In this document: in pieces, positions 36,130-47,821 of the stretch
How positions within the stretch are numbered: position 1 is the stretch's first letter
How the letters are laid out: each line of letters begins with the position of its first letter
Source of the DNA: Macrotrachela quadricornifera
Taxonomy: Eukaryota > Rotifera > Eurotatoria > Philodinida > Philodinidae
Reading direction: 5' to 3'
Length of the DNA: 64,000 nucleotides
Assembly (NCBI GenBank): GCA_022393335.1
Contig: JAJEKB010021387.1
Coordinates: 536,894 to 600,893 of the forward strand
Program-made: the position numbers and the translations under genes
Notes under the pieces: model-generated
What the model was told of the DNA's origin: nothing
The model's database searches: none
What the model saw: only the letters and a program-made list of their open reading frames with translations

Positions 36130-38880
36130 GCCACATTTATTTATTAAATATTTTCATCAAAATAATTTCTCAATGCTAATAAATATTATAAAATCGATTT
36201 ATTTCTTAAAATAGACAAGATAAAGATGGTCGGAACATTTAGAAAATGATACAAACATATAAGTGCTTCTCTATATAGGAAAAAGATTTCATTCATTTTT
36301 TTTTAACAGTTCTAAACTAGTATATTTGATGGGCAAGTAATCATTGTGCGTCATGTTTTTTGTACAGGAGAGAAATATGAGAATTGTTCAAAATTGACTC
36401 TTTTAGATCAATTTTATTGGAAACTTTTATATAAAAGGCAATACAAAAATTTTTTCCGCAACTCTTTTGTGAGATTGATACGCAACAACTGAGCATGGGA
36501 ACTCACAATTATTATTTAGTCTTACAATTAAATGATGAATATTTGTTTAGAATCAATGTCAGATGAAATCTAGTACCATTTGTTTGACTTCTCTTTTATT
36601 TCTAGTTCACGATGATAGAACAATGATTAATCATTGGTTTTAATATTGAATACACAATAGAATTGTCTTTTATAAATATTTTTAATCAATGATAAAAAAA
36701 TATAAATAAGCATTTGTTTTTTATTATCCATTAGTTCATTTTGTTTGTATTAATTAGAAGAGAAATATGAAATTAACACTAAAAATGTCCTCCATACATT
36801 CTTCTGTTGAATGAAAGACTTTTATTATTGTTCGAATAATTTCGATCGGTTTTTTTCTGCTTACCACTATACTATTCGAAGATACTTGGTTGCTCTATAC
36901 TTTTAATAAAGAAAATGTCTTTCCCTGTATATTAAGCCAACGTTCTCACAAAATAATATCATAGTCAAAATTGTGGCCATCAAGTTTTAAAAGTTTTGTT
37001 GGAAAACGTTTATGACTGCAATCTAACAAGGGAAAAATACAACAAAACGCATAACCATACAAAGCTGAAATTTTGCAGAAAAATCCTAATTATGTCTAAG
37101 TGCCATATAAGTATAGTTGCATTGAAGGAAGGGTCCATAAAACCATCGAGTATCATGTCTGATATCGACGCACTTGAAAAAATTTAGAGTTTTGATTTGA
37201 TATTCTCATTTTGTTCATCATCATCTAAAACCTCTAAGTGCAAATTTTTAACTCATTTAGTTGAGCTGATAAAATGTTAACTCAATTTTATTGTCGGACG
37301 CTCACGATGATATTTGAAAAATATCATCAAAAATCGTTTGTATAAAATGGAGATTTTTTCGATGATAGTAAATTAATGAAATTTTTCGTATAATATACCA
37401 AAAGATAGAGCATTGAAAGCTGAACAAAATCACTTATTTACATATTATATTTATACAGACTGATCGATTTTTAAGAGTTCCACAATGAATTTCACATACA
37501 GCTGTTTGTAAAAATAAATGGAAAAAAATTTTTTTCTTAACATCTTTTTCTCTAACATTGTAAGTACAAAAGTCATTTTTTGAGTAAACAAATAAAATAT
37601 AAATCTATACTGTTGTATAGTACTCGTCTCGGGCTATCTAGCAGTATATACAACAATTCGAAGAGCACTGGTATAGAAGATGATATATGTGAAACAATGT
37701 TTCCAAGTTTTTTTGCAAACAGTTGTATATAACGACAGATTGAGAGAAGATAGAGAGAGATCAGAGAAGAGAAAGGAAGTGTGATGAAGCATAGCAGCAT
37801 GTTGACAGATGATGATAGTGTGGATCTATTGATGGTTCCTATTACACCTATCTTTCAGCTTATTGAGGAAAAAACCTGTTTATGCATGAAATTTTAAACA
37901 AATAGTATTGTCATACTTCTAACGTTGAAAGTGTTCACAAAGTGATTATGTTAATTAAAACTATACCTGTTAAGAAATATAAATAATAAAGAATTTTTTG
38001 CTTCTAAGTTTTAAGTATTGAAAATCTAATCCCAGTCTATCACTAATGCCATATATTAAAGAAAACATTTTTTTACGATTTGATAAAAATTCTGCTTCTG
38101 TACTTATTCTTTTCAAAAAAAAGCATCGTTAAATACAGCTTATGATATTTGTCAAGAGTTTTTTGCCGTAGAAGGCGACTATGCTCACGATGATTGTTTA
38201 TAAACGAAACGGTTTGAACACAAAAAAAGATAAAAAAACTCGTTCGGAGGCATTTTAATAGCTTCCGATGTCTGAATAGAATCCATGAATGTTGCTCTCC
38301 GGACAGTTGCTCCCCTATGACAATATTGAATAAATCTCTTATGAGTTACAAGAACAATGTAAAGAGAAATGTTGAGAAATGAATTCAAAAAGTATTGTCG
38401 AAATAGACATACGAATTTAGAGATCAAGCTAATTGTAGAGATTAATTAATTAGAGGTTTAAGCTTGTTAACATGCTAGATATATTTTATTGGATTATCTG
38501 TGTTTTTGATATTTAATTAATTACTTGTAGTGTATCATAATAAGATCAGAAAAATAGTTTAAAGAAGATATAACACAAAAGAATACTGTCGTTTGTGGCT
38601 TCTTATTTTTGTCGTAATTTCCTTGATAATCTAGAGTATTTTTCTACTTCTTTTGTTCTATGTCCTCCATGTATTTGTACACCTATACTACCACCTTTTG
38701 AAGTTCCGACAAAAGTTCAGTAAAATTAGCTATATATTTAGAATTAATTCGTGAATTTCCAGTAATCTTAAATTTTGCACGAATTTCTAATCGTTTCATT
38801 TTTTCATAACTCTACCAATTTTTGAGTCTTTAAAAATTATTTTGAACTTATCAGCAAAAAACATCATAGTTTAAGACCAA
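36130..38880. other. Intergenic stretch
   Basis: Nothing supportable was found. ORFs at 36996-37187, 37573-37800 and 38185-38427 look random. Confidence 0.4.
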
Positions 38881-38892
38881 GTGAAATTGGAG

Positions 38893-39066
38893 AGCAACTG
38901 TCCTTGGGGAGCAAATGTCGCGGGAGCAATTATCGCGGAAGCAAATGTCGCGGGACCAAATGTCACGAGAGAAAATGTCGCGGGAGCAATTGTCGCGGGA
39001 GCAAATGTCGCGAGAGAAAATGTCGCGGGAGCAATTGTCGCGGGAGCAACTGTCCGGGGAGCAACA
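38893..39066 (+). repeat. GC-rich minisatellite, 15-bp unit
   Basis: About eleven copies of a 15-bp unit close to GCGGGAGCAAATGTC occur, with A/T exchange at two sites and GCGAGAGAAAATGTC variants. The unit is a multiple of three, so several frames stay open, for example a repeating VAGANVAGAIVA on the plus strand. The array is much GC-richer than its surroundings and abuts the leucine-rich-repeat exons at 39077. Confidence 0.85.
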
Positions 39067-39076
39067 TTCGTGATAC

Positions 39077-39409
39077 CAAATTGAACATGTTGGAGCACAA
39101 CATCTCGCTGATGCCTTAAAAGATAACAAGGTGGTACTCCTTTCCTCTCCTTGTCTCTCTCTCTTTCTCATATTTATCTTTCTCTCTATTCACAGACACT
39201 CACTGAACTGAATCTTTCGGGCAATAAAATTGGAAATGTTGGAGCAGAATATCTCGTTCATGCGTTACGAGATAACAAGGTAATTCTTATTCCCCTTCCT
39301 TATCTCACTCTTTCATATTTGTCTTTGTCTATATTCACAGACACTCAAGAAATTGCATCTCGTATCGCAGAACAGTATTTCCTGGCCACTTCAAGAACAA
39401 CTTCAGTGA
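39077..39409 (+). pseudogene. 3' exons of a leucine-rich-repeat (ribonuclease-inhibitor-like) gene
   Basis: Three exon-like pieces with GT-AG borders are seen. 39077-39130 encodes QIEHVGAQHLADALKDNK. 39196-39279 encodes one complete 28-residue repeat, TLTELNLSGNKIGNVGAEYL plus VHALRDNK. 39341-39409 encodes TLKKLHLVSQNSISWPLQEQ and ends LQ then TGA. One repeat per exon and the consensus LxxLxLxxNxIGxxGAxxLxxAL match the NLRC3/ribonuclease-inhibitor type. The 5' side is the minisatellite, so no start or effector domain is present. It could be the last exons of a gene whose front was replaced or lost, or of one read through the minisatellite. I consider a fragment most likely. Confidence 0.65.
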
Positions 39410-39781
39410 AAAGACAATCGATTGAAATAGTAATTGTGCTCGTTCGGTTTATTTAATTGGTACTTCATAAATAATTGCCCTAGAACTCTTTTCGTTGTTT
39501 CTATTCTATTTGCGCGCGCGACCAGAGATATCTCTGGATTAGGATGACGAGATAGTCTTACACTATAGACAAGACTGTGTAGCCTCATGAGAGAGGGATA
39601 CGAGGACTTAATGGTTTATGTTGTTATTTCAGTCGGTCAGTATCTCTGGGCTCGAAGTTTTTTCCCCCTCGAACAATGCTCTGAAAATAATATACTCACT
39701 CCTCTCTTTCTCAACTATTTAAGCCATTAAGATAATCTTACCTTTTACGATGATTTGAAAGAGAAGAAAATATTAGATTAA
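39410..39781. other. Spacer
   Basis: No gene is seen. A short GCGCGCGAC run lies at about 39511-39520. Confidence 0.4.
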
Positions 39782-40002
39782 AGATATCCCAGGTCGAAAG
39801 TACCCCATCGGATCCTATCGGATCTGACAAAATCCGACATTACCCGACAGTCGGATCCGATAGGAAACCGATAACTGGAAACCCGTGAAATCCGACGAAT
39901 TCCGACACCGGAAATCATCGGATTCCGGTAACAGGATCCGATGAAATCCTCCTGTCGGAAAACGTCGGATCCGACAATATCCGACAATATTGCTGTTCTT
40001 AG

Positions 40003-40590
40003 GTCGATCTTATCATATAACTAGACAAGTAAGTATTTCTTTGACTAAGTAATTTTTTTATTTATTTCGGTTCCATTTGTATATCCAAATGAAACAAAAA
40101 GTATTTTACTTATTTAAAAAATCTTTTCTATGCATTTATTTTAGGTCGAAATATATATATACATGGACAAGTAAGTATAATATTAAATAAAAAAATTTTT
40201 ATTGATTTATTTTAGGTCGAAATATTCATATAGATGGACAAGTAAGTATAATATTAAGTAAAAAAATTTTTATTCATTTATTTCAGGTCGAAATATTTAT
40301 ATAGATGGACAAGTAAGTATAAAATTAAGTAACAAAATTTTTATTTTATTTATTTTAGGTCCAAATATATATATACATCGACAAGTATAATTTTAAGTAA
40401 AAAAATTTTTATTGTATTTATTTTAGGTCCAAATATATATACACATGGACAAGTAAGTATAATATTAAACAAAAAAAGTTTTATTCATTTATTTTAGGTC
40501 GAAATATTTATATAGATGGACAAGTAAGTATAAAATTAAGTAACAAAATTTTTATTCATTCATTTTAGGTCGAAATCTATATATATGTCA
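40003..40590 (+). repeat. Splice-signal array, first block (about 8 units of about 71 bp)
   Basis: Units start at 40003, 40145, 40216, 40287, 40359, 40427, 40498 and 40569, with a degenerate one near 40069. Each begins GTCGAAATATATATATACAT and continues GGACAA (26 nt). A 45-nt stretch beginning GTAAGTATAA and ending TTTATTTTAG follows. Spacing is 71, 71, 72, 68, 71 and 71 bp for the regular part. The 68-bp unit lacks four bases at its donor. All units point the same way. Confidence 0.9.
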
Positions 40591-42463
40591 CAGGCAAAAT
40601 TGAACTTTAGGCAAAATTAAACTTAGGCAGAATTCGTTTTCAATTAGGTGCGACTTTTTAAATAAATTCTAACTTTCGCTATTAAAAAAAAACAATAATT
40701 ATTTTAAATAAATTGATGGAATAATAATTTTTGATAATTCAATTAAATGTGTATACCAACGATAAACACGGTTTCGGTTTTTCAAAATTAAACCGAGCAG
40801 AGCCCAAGAAAAGTATTTTATAAGACTCTATAAGAGACTAGTAAAATAATCTACTTTTTGTCAACTTGCTCGTATAATTTGGAAAAAATATCTCTTAAAC
40901 TTCATAAATCAAAAATACTCCACATCTGAAGATTACTCCATAATAGGGGCCTACCAAAGGAGTAACGTCATGCATATAATGACAATTCTTCCGAAATTAT
41001 TAAACTAGTCGAGAGGTTGTAGTTTTGATCGATATATTTGGTCGAAAGTATGTTGAATTTTTATATATCACAGACATAAGAATTCAGTTGAGATTGGAAT
41101 CCTCGAAATATTAAAAAAATAAATTATATTATAAATACAACTCTATAAACAATTTGAAATAATTCTTTTAGACAGAAATTCACAAACATAGTTCAGTTAG
41201 ACACAATAACCAAAACATATCCATGTGTAAGTTTTTTCGATATAGTTTAATAATAAACAATCTTACACAAACATTAAGTTTAGAGTCTAATTTAAAACTG
41301 ATTGAAAATAATTATACAATTTCTCTTCCTCTTTTTCCAAGCCTCTGCTCTAGCTGCATAGTAGAAGCTCCGTTATAAAAGCTAGTTGGAATCAGATAGA
41401 AACCAATTTCAACAGTGCCTACTCGTCTATCAACCATCTGCTCCGGGCATATCATAAAGATTCAGTTATAAAGTTAGTTTCAAATAAACTGAGAATAAAT
41501 CTAAAAACTTTCATCCTTTTTCAACCGCCTGCTCGAGATAAGTTTTAAAGATTAGGTTATAACAACTATTTTGAAACAGAATAAAATAATTGTAGAATTT
41601 CTCAGTTATTTCTAACCTACCATGTGATAAAAATAAATAAATTTGTACTAACATATGAAGCCATATAAGATGTGTATGACCATATTTATGTTGAACCCAC
41701 TTTGGAAGACATGGCAAACGCTTATATAGCTTATTGTTCGGTTATGATTGTTAAAATAAACAGCTATTACGACTAACCATAAAATTCCATCCTCCTTCTC
41801 CTTTTTTTTCGGTCGGAAGTATTTTACTGGCTGAGTAATTAAAGCAGTTATGCTCCCATTAACTGATCATTATCTATTTTTATTAGGTCAAGGCAAAATT
41901 TAACTATCATTTGAGTGCATCAGATTAATTTCTTAATTAAATTCAAAATATACTGAAAACACGTGCGTAGATCATTCAAGTGTGAGAAATCTCGATTCAA
42001 AATGTTATTAAAATAAACTCAATAATCTTAACTCTATAACTCTATTCTCCTTTTTCTTTCTCTCTTATTTGTCGGATGCCTTTTTTCTCTCAGAATAATT
42101 AAAAAGATGTGTTTGGATTCCTTAGAATTTTAATAACCAACGCTCGCACACGCTGTATCTTCCTAAATACAAATCAATTTCAATAGGAAAAAGCTAGCGA
42201 ACTCTACATCTTCTTCAATACAAATCGATTTTAATAGAAAAAAGCTAGCGAACTCTACATCTTCCTAAATACAAGTCAATATCTACTGAATAACATCTAC
42301 TTCGAAAAATCATGTATAAATTCCATTTTAAAATCTGTTTAATGTTGAACATAAACTATAAATTTAAATAGCTCTTTGTTTTATTTTTTTTTCAAAACTA
42401 AATTGAACATAATAGAAAATTTAAAGTCAAAGTTTAATTCTGCCTAAATCCTAATTTTGCCTG
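40591..42463. mobile_element. Element of about 1.9 kb inserted in the 71-bp array
   Basis: It begins CAGGCAAAATTGAACTTTAG and ends with the inverse AATTTTGCCTG. The subterminal AGGCAGAATT and AATTCTGCCT also pair. It splits one array unit (left part ends ATATATGTCA, right part resumes ACACATATACATAG), so it arrived after the array formed. The interior has degenerate tandem copies (CTCTACATCTTC with GCTAGCGAACT, 42190-42265, and a unit of about 100 bp near 41340-41560). No transposase frame was found. Exact borders are uncertain by about 8 bases. Confidence 0.65.
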
Positions 42464-43200
42464 ACACATATACATAGACAAGTAAGTATAAAATTAATTT
42501 AAAAAATTTTTATTGTATTTATTTTAGGTCCAAATATATATATACATGGACAAGTAAGTATAGAATTAATTCAAAAAAATTTTATTGATTTATTTTAGGT
42601 CGAAAGATTCATATAGATGGACAAGTAAGTATAAAATGAATTAAAAAATTGTTATTGTATTTATTTTAGGTGGAAATATATATATACATGAACAAGTAAG
42701 TATAATATTGAGTAAAAAAAATTTTATTCATTTATTTTAGGTCGAAATATATATATACATAGACAAGTAAGTGTAGAATTAATTTAAAAATTTTTTTGTA
42801 TTTATTTTAGGTCGAAATATATATATATATACATGGACAAGTAAGTATAATATTAAATAAAAAAATTTTTATTCATTTATTTTAGGTCCAAATATTTATA
42901 TACATGAACAAGTAAGTATAATATTGAGTAAAAAAAATTTTATTCTTTTATTTTAGGTCCAAATATATATATACATAGACAAGTAAGTATAAAATTAATC
43001 TAAAAAATTTTTATTCATTTATTTTAGGTCGATTGTATATTTACATGGAGAAGTAAGTATAATATTGATTAAAAGAAAATTGTTTTTTTTTTATTTTAGG
43101 GTGATTTTCATATACAATTATTTTAGTAAGTATTTTATTATGAAAATAATTGTTTTGTATTTGTTTTAGGTTATTGGATATATGATTAATGGTAACAACT
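42464..43200 (+). repeat. Splice-signal array, second block (about 10 units)
   Basis: Units start at 42528, 42599, 42670, 42741, 42811, 42886, 42957, 43028, 43100 and 43170, preceded by the right half of the unit broken by the insertion. Donor-like GTAAGT and acceptor-like TTTATTTTAG recur at fixed positions. The last two units are strongly diverged (GGTGATTTTCATATACAATT, GTTATTGGATATATGATTAA) but keep the acceptor, and the first of them also keeps the donor. Confidence 0.9.
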
Positions 43201-43436
43201 ATTTTACCTACGAAATTCGCATAGGATCCTGTCGGATCCTATAATATCCGACGTTTTCCGATGTCGGATCCGACATCCGACAACTTCCTGTCGGAATCCG
43301 ATCCAAAGGATTCCGACAACTTCCGATAGGATCCTATCGGAAGTTGTCGGATTCCTATCGGAAGTTATCGGAATGCATGGGTTTTCCTGTAGGATCCGAC
43401 GGGATCCGATAGTCGGATTTCTCGACCTGGGTAAGT

Positions 43437-45049
43437 ATAAAAGAAGAAAAAGAAATAATTACATCGTTATGAATCGTAGCCAGGAATTTATCACAATGAA
43501 ACTATTCTTGAAACAGATAAGATAAACTTAGTTCAGAAAAATTGACGAATTGAGTGACTTTATTATAATATATCATTCCTATTTATATATTGTTTTTATA
43601 ATTTTCAGTATTAATTGATTTAAAAGACAAAATATTGTCTAATTGGAAAAATAAAGGAAATTCATAGATAATATAGTATTCATTTTTAATTAGTCGATAA
43701 AGTAAATCTATAATAATTTGTTTTATAACGAATAAAGAAAAACAAAAGTCACTCGGCATTTATTTTCGTTTCTCGTTTTTCTCTCTTGCAGACGCATCGA
43801 TTAGAGGACAGATAAAATTTCGACTACAGACTTTGTACACAAATTGGAATTTAATCATAATTGGAATATTTGAACACAACTGTCATGTATTTGATATAGT
43901 AACCAATGTATGTCAGTGAAATTTCTATATAAAAATTCTATTTTACAAGCAGATTTATACTTTACAAAATAAATATAAATACTAGAGGATAGTATCTTTC
44001 TAAAACACATGAACAGATAAATCTCTAGTAGAACAATAGAATGTGTTCATAACCAATATTCATTCTTATCAACAATATTACTGCGATATGTAATCTTATT
44101 AAAAGGAAACGAAGAAAACATGTAACAAAATGTTTGTGTTTAACTTATTTCTATCGAAAATTTAATTTTTTTTATGATATAATTCATAAAAATTAAAATT
44201 TAGATTTTTATAAAAAAAAATTTTTTATTTTATTTTTATTTTGTAAAGAAACATAAAATAACATCTTTACTTAAAATAGGTTTTCTAGGTATGTTTGTTA
44301 ATCACTTTTAACATTGTAATGATATAAAATATCTTAAACAAGACGTTCTATTTTGATTGAAAATAAAAGTAATGTGTAGTCTAAATAATTACAATAATTT
44401 AGAACCTATAATCATATAGATATTGTGGAAAATGAAATATTTGCGGCTGAATTCACAAATCTTTATAATAATCATAATCTGCTAATAACTTCATTTAGTT
44501 GTATAAAATTGAATGAAGGTGAAAATGTGATTGATTAGAAATCGATTGTCGTGGAGACATGACAAGTTGTTTTCGATAGTAGTTAGGAATATCAATATAT
44601 CATTATTTTGTAATATAAAAATACAAAAATCTTTAATTTGCAAAAAAATAAATGTAAATGAATAATGAATCTATATTATTCAGCAAGTAAAGATAAATAC
44701 AGGTAATCTTTCTACTAACAATAGAATATACAAGAGTGTTAGTAATTTTCATTTTTTATTGACCAGATTTTTATAATTCTATATTCCTTAGTAGAGGAAT
44801 GTTTTCCACATTGAATGGTGCGAAAGTTATTTAATTAGCTCATTAACTAAGAAAGTGATTAGCAATATTTTCTGACTAACTAAATTTGTTCTTATTTGGA
44901 ACGTTGCTTCTGATAACAAGAAGTCTGGACCATTTCCCACCTACACAGAGAAATTGTTCCAGTTCAATGAGAAATGTTTTAACCTCAAAAAGTCAAGAAG
45001 AATCTCTTTTACGAAATAAAGCTTAGGACATATTTTACGCAGAAATTGT
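43437..45049. other. AT-rich spacer
   Basis: No gene or clear repeat is recognised in this stretch. Confidence 0.4.
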
Positions 45050-45455
45050 GCATCCATATCCCTACTTGTGAGGAGAAATGGAAAGAAAGTAAAGAGAAAT
45101 CCATAATTTTCATTTTATTTTATTTTTTAATCTTAAGGGGAACATTTAAGTAGAACTGGATTTTTTCTAGCAGAAACGATCATTTTTTTAAGGAGAAATC
45201 GTTCATGTAAATGGCTACTTATAAGGAGAAATCAAAAGAAAGGAAAGTGAAATGGATAATTTTTTGTTTTAATTTTATGTTTTCATCTTAAAGGAAATTT
45301 TAAGTAGAAATGGAATTTTTGTATCGAAAACGATTGTATTTTAAGCAGAAATATTTCGTTGATATCTCTACTTATAAAGTGAAATAAAAGTAAAATAGAG
45401 GAAAATCGATATTTTTCTCCTTCATGTTGAAGGAGTTTTAAATAGAAATGGATTA
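45050..45455. repeat. About three tandem copies of a unit of about 150 bp
   Basis: Copies share CTACTTGTGAGGAGAAAT / CTACTTATAAGGAGAAAT / CTACTTATAAAGTGAAAT, then AAGTAGAACTGGATTTTT / AAGTAGAAATGGAATTTT / AAATAGAAATGGATTAC. Their borders fall near 45050, 45205 and 45357. The sequence is A- and G-rich on the plus strand and not coding. Confidence 0.65.
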
Positions 45456-45600
45456 CATGCAAACTCCATATTTCTAGTTCACTTGTGCGTTCATATTTAC
45501 CTATTACAAATAGTAATCGACCTTAGTCGCGTACAAACGTGTAAGTTAGCTTCAAGTTTGGGGTTTACACACTTTGGAGCTCACTTAATTTAACCAAAAC

Positions 45601-45893
45601 AAAATCTATGATAGACTTCCAAAATTAAGCTCTAGTTTTTGAGTACGATTCTTGGAAAATTATTTTATAAACTAATGCTTTGTTTTAAAAATGTTTTCAT
45701 ATCAGTTTCTTATTCAATTTTCTATGATGAATCAAAAAAACTAAATTAGAAGATTCCATCTCGTAACATATTTTAAAAAAGAGGAAGCTATGAAAAGTTG
45801 CCAAATTATCTATTTTTCACACCTTCCGAGTTTTTTCAATTTTTCAATCAGCAAAAATGTTTTGAAAAACGAAGGGCACACATATTCTTAAGA
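45601..45893 (+). repeat. Partial copy of the large palindrome arm
   Basis: It matches the inverse of 51250-51535 (ATAGACTTCCAAAATTAAG, AGTTTCTTATTCAATTTTCT, AAGTTGCCAAATTATCTATT, CACACCTTCCGAGTT). It also matches the direct sequence at about 51826-52044, as expected from that palindrome. It extends further inward than the arm pairing, so it derives from the left arm plus its adjoining loop. Confidence 0.75.
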
Positions 45894-46433
45894 GTGAGTC
45901 CGCCACAGGGGAGCTCAACGCCGTCGCTAAAAAATTTTTTTTTTCGATTTTATCCTCTAAAATGAAGGGTTTAGTAGAACCACAAAAAAAGCCTAAACTA
46001 TTAGGTTTCTAGTTCTTTCCTATAAGAAATACCGGTTAACACGAGTTTTTGGGATTATTTTTAGCTATTAAAAATCGATGTTTTTTGAGAGTACCTCAGT
46101 ATTTTTTAATTATTTCAAGAACAGCTTGTTCGTCCGAGCTCGGAGACGTTTCATTCGATAGAACGAATGTTAGACTACAAATTCATCTTATTTGAATAAT
46201 AATAATATATAATAAAGAAGTGCTACACGTCAAACATTGTCAAAAATGCGAGAAGTGCACTATGTCACGGGGAACCAGTGTTTTGGATTTCTCTCGCGGA
46301 GTAGGTGGTCTCAAGGTGATTTTTTTACCAGATAAAGATCTTGGTGAGACACATCTTTTGACATTAAATTGCCAAGGCTTAAAGACTGGGAAAGTCAAGT
46401 TACCATGGGCCATACTCTGGCCTACCCTATTGA
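45894..46433. other. Spacer
   Basis: No gene is supported. The 100-residue ORF at 46220-46522 runs into the GGCC-rich transposon end and is not credible as a gene. Confidence 0.4.
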
Positions 46434-47821
46434 CTAGGTATCAGGCCTCGAAATGGACCTCGTTTTTATGGCCCGACCTGGCCCAATGTGGCCCAGCTAA
46501 AGTGGTGGCCCAGGCCCGGTGAAGATCTTTTTCACTGATATTTTTCCATGTCAAAATTCGAAAATGATATGCATGATTAACAATGTCCGTAAGAGCACAT
46601 CATTCAATGGTTACAAGGATTTTCTAGTCAGATTGTTGAGACGAATAAAATCAATATGAGATAAATCAAGCTGTTTATTTAGTCAAAGTAACAAACAATA
46701 GATGTTCGAACAGTTTTAATGTCTCTAATGATTTTTTTGTGTAACTGGATGTCCTTCAGCACTGTTTCTCTAGTAAGAAAAGGCATAAAAAGGGCTCTAT
46801 ATTACCAGTTGAAAGTCTTCACTATGAAAATCATGCGATAAGATGGTGCGCAGTAAAAAATACCATATGAAACATAATTATAAATATCTGCAGTAATAAG
46901 CTCTAGATAATTTCTAACTCCACTTTAACACATTTGCGGCGATATAAATATTATTCTTTTTATAATTTGTGAAAGGCTTCATTTCTTTATACATGTCAGC
47001 TGGAAGAATTTTAAACCATTTCTATCACTTTTTCTCTTATAGATATGAGCTATGAACATTCTTTTGTCAGTGGTGAAAGAATCGGATCTTTTGTTCAAAA
47101 TATGAAAGAGATATTCAATTTTTTCTGCGTGAAAGGAACTTTCGAGCCATGCCGTAATGTGAGTCATCAGTGGCTCACATCGCCGCAAATATGTTAATAT
47201 GTATCCTCCAAACTTGCTGTTGCTATCATAAGTTTCACATTAGTGTATAAAAGATAAGTTATTTCTAAAAGCAATAAATTAGGTCTGGAAATTATCTATC
47301 AATATTTTCTACTTTTTCAACAGGTCATTTGCGACTTATACTCCAGTAAATACTCGAGCAAGAAAGAGTCTGCGCTGAAAACAAAAATGGTACACTTCCT
47401 ATCGAGTTATCAGTGAATTAAAGTTTAAGAGTTGAATAAATTGTCATTTGTTACGATAATTGTCAAGAACGGTTTGTTTTCAACACATTTCTTGTGTCAA
47501 TCATATTCTCATAGTAATTAATATACTACAAAATAAAGTGTATGGTCGAGACATAAAATTACTTTACGATATTGTTATGTTATTTTAAAAATATTTCAAT
47601 GTAGAATTCGAAAATTTTTTCTTTCATAAACTTTTTCAGTAATTTGAATCGTTTATGACAGATACAAAATACATTGAATTCAGATATGACGCCGGACCGG
47701 GCGGCCCGACAAAAAGAATTTGGTCCGCCCGGCCCGAAAGAAAAGTTTCGTTGGGCCGAGCCGGGTTGAGCTCGCACCGGTCCACCGGGCCGAGTGGCCC
47801 GTTTCGAGGCCTGTTAGGTAT
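46434..47821. mobile_element. hAT-like element with GGCC-repeat ends, including its target duplication
   Basis: The element proper is 46442-47813. It begins CAGGCCTCGAAATGG and ends CCCGTTTCGAGGCCTG. The flanks CTAGGTAT (46434-46441) and TTAGGTAT (47814-47821) match at seven of eight bases, which fits an 8-bp target duplication of the hAT type. Each end carries irregular runs of GGCCC, GGCCCGACC and CGGGCC words (46460-46520 and 47688-47800). A smaller inverted pair inside (AACACATTTGCGGCGAT at 46925 and ATCGCCGCAAATATGTT near 47180-47197) may be a nested 275-bp element. No transposase remains, so it is non-autonomous. Confidence 0.78.

Larger units (their letters stand above)
39782..43436. 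mobile_element. Composite element with CCCAGGTCGA termini and satellite-like ends
   Basis: The left end reads ATATCCCAGGTCGAAAG and the right end CTCGACCTGGGTAAG, an inverted pair. Inside each end is about 200 bp of irregular repeats of TCGGATCC, CCGACA and GGATCCTATCGG words (39800-39996 and 43220-43420), far GC-richer than the genome. Between them lies the 71-bp array (40003-43200), itself split by another element. Each array unit starts AGGTCGAAA, like the outer terminus. No transposase frame was found. The boundary is supported by the inverted ends, but no target duplication is clear. Confidence 0.6.

Noticed and set aside
38851..39171. 106-residue minus-strand Cys/Arg/Asp repeat ORF
   Set aside because: It is the reverse translation of a 15-bp minisatellite, where several frames are open by periodicity.
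40003..43200. CRISPR-like reading of the regular 71-bp array
   Set aside because: Eukaryotic context; whole units including the would-be spacers are similar, so it is a tandem repeat, not repeats separated by unique spacers.
46220..46522. 100-residue plus ORF ending in GGCC-rich sequence
   Set aside because: It runs across the target-site border into a transposon end and has only low-complexity character.
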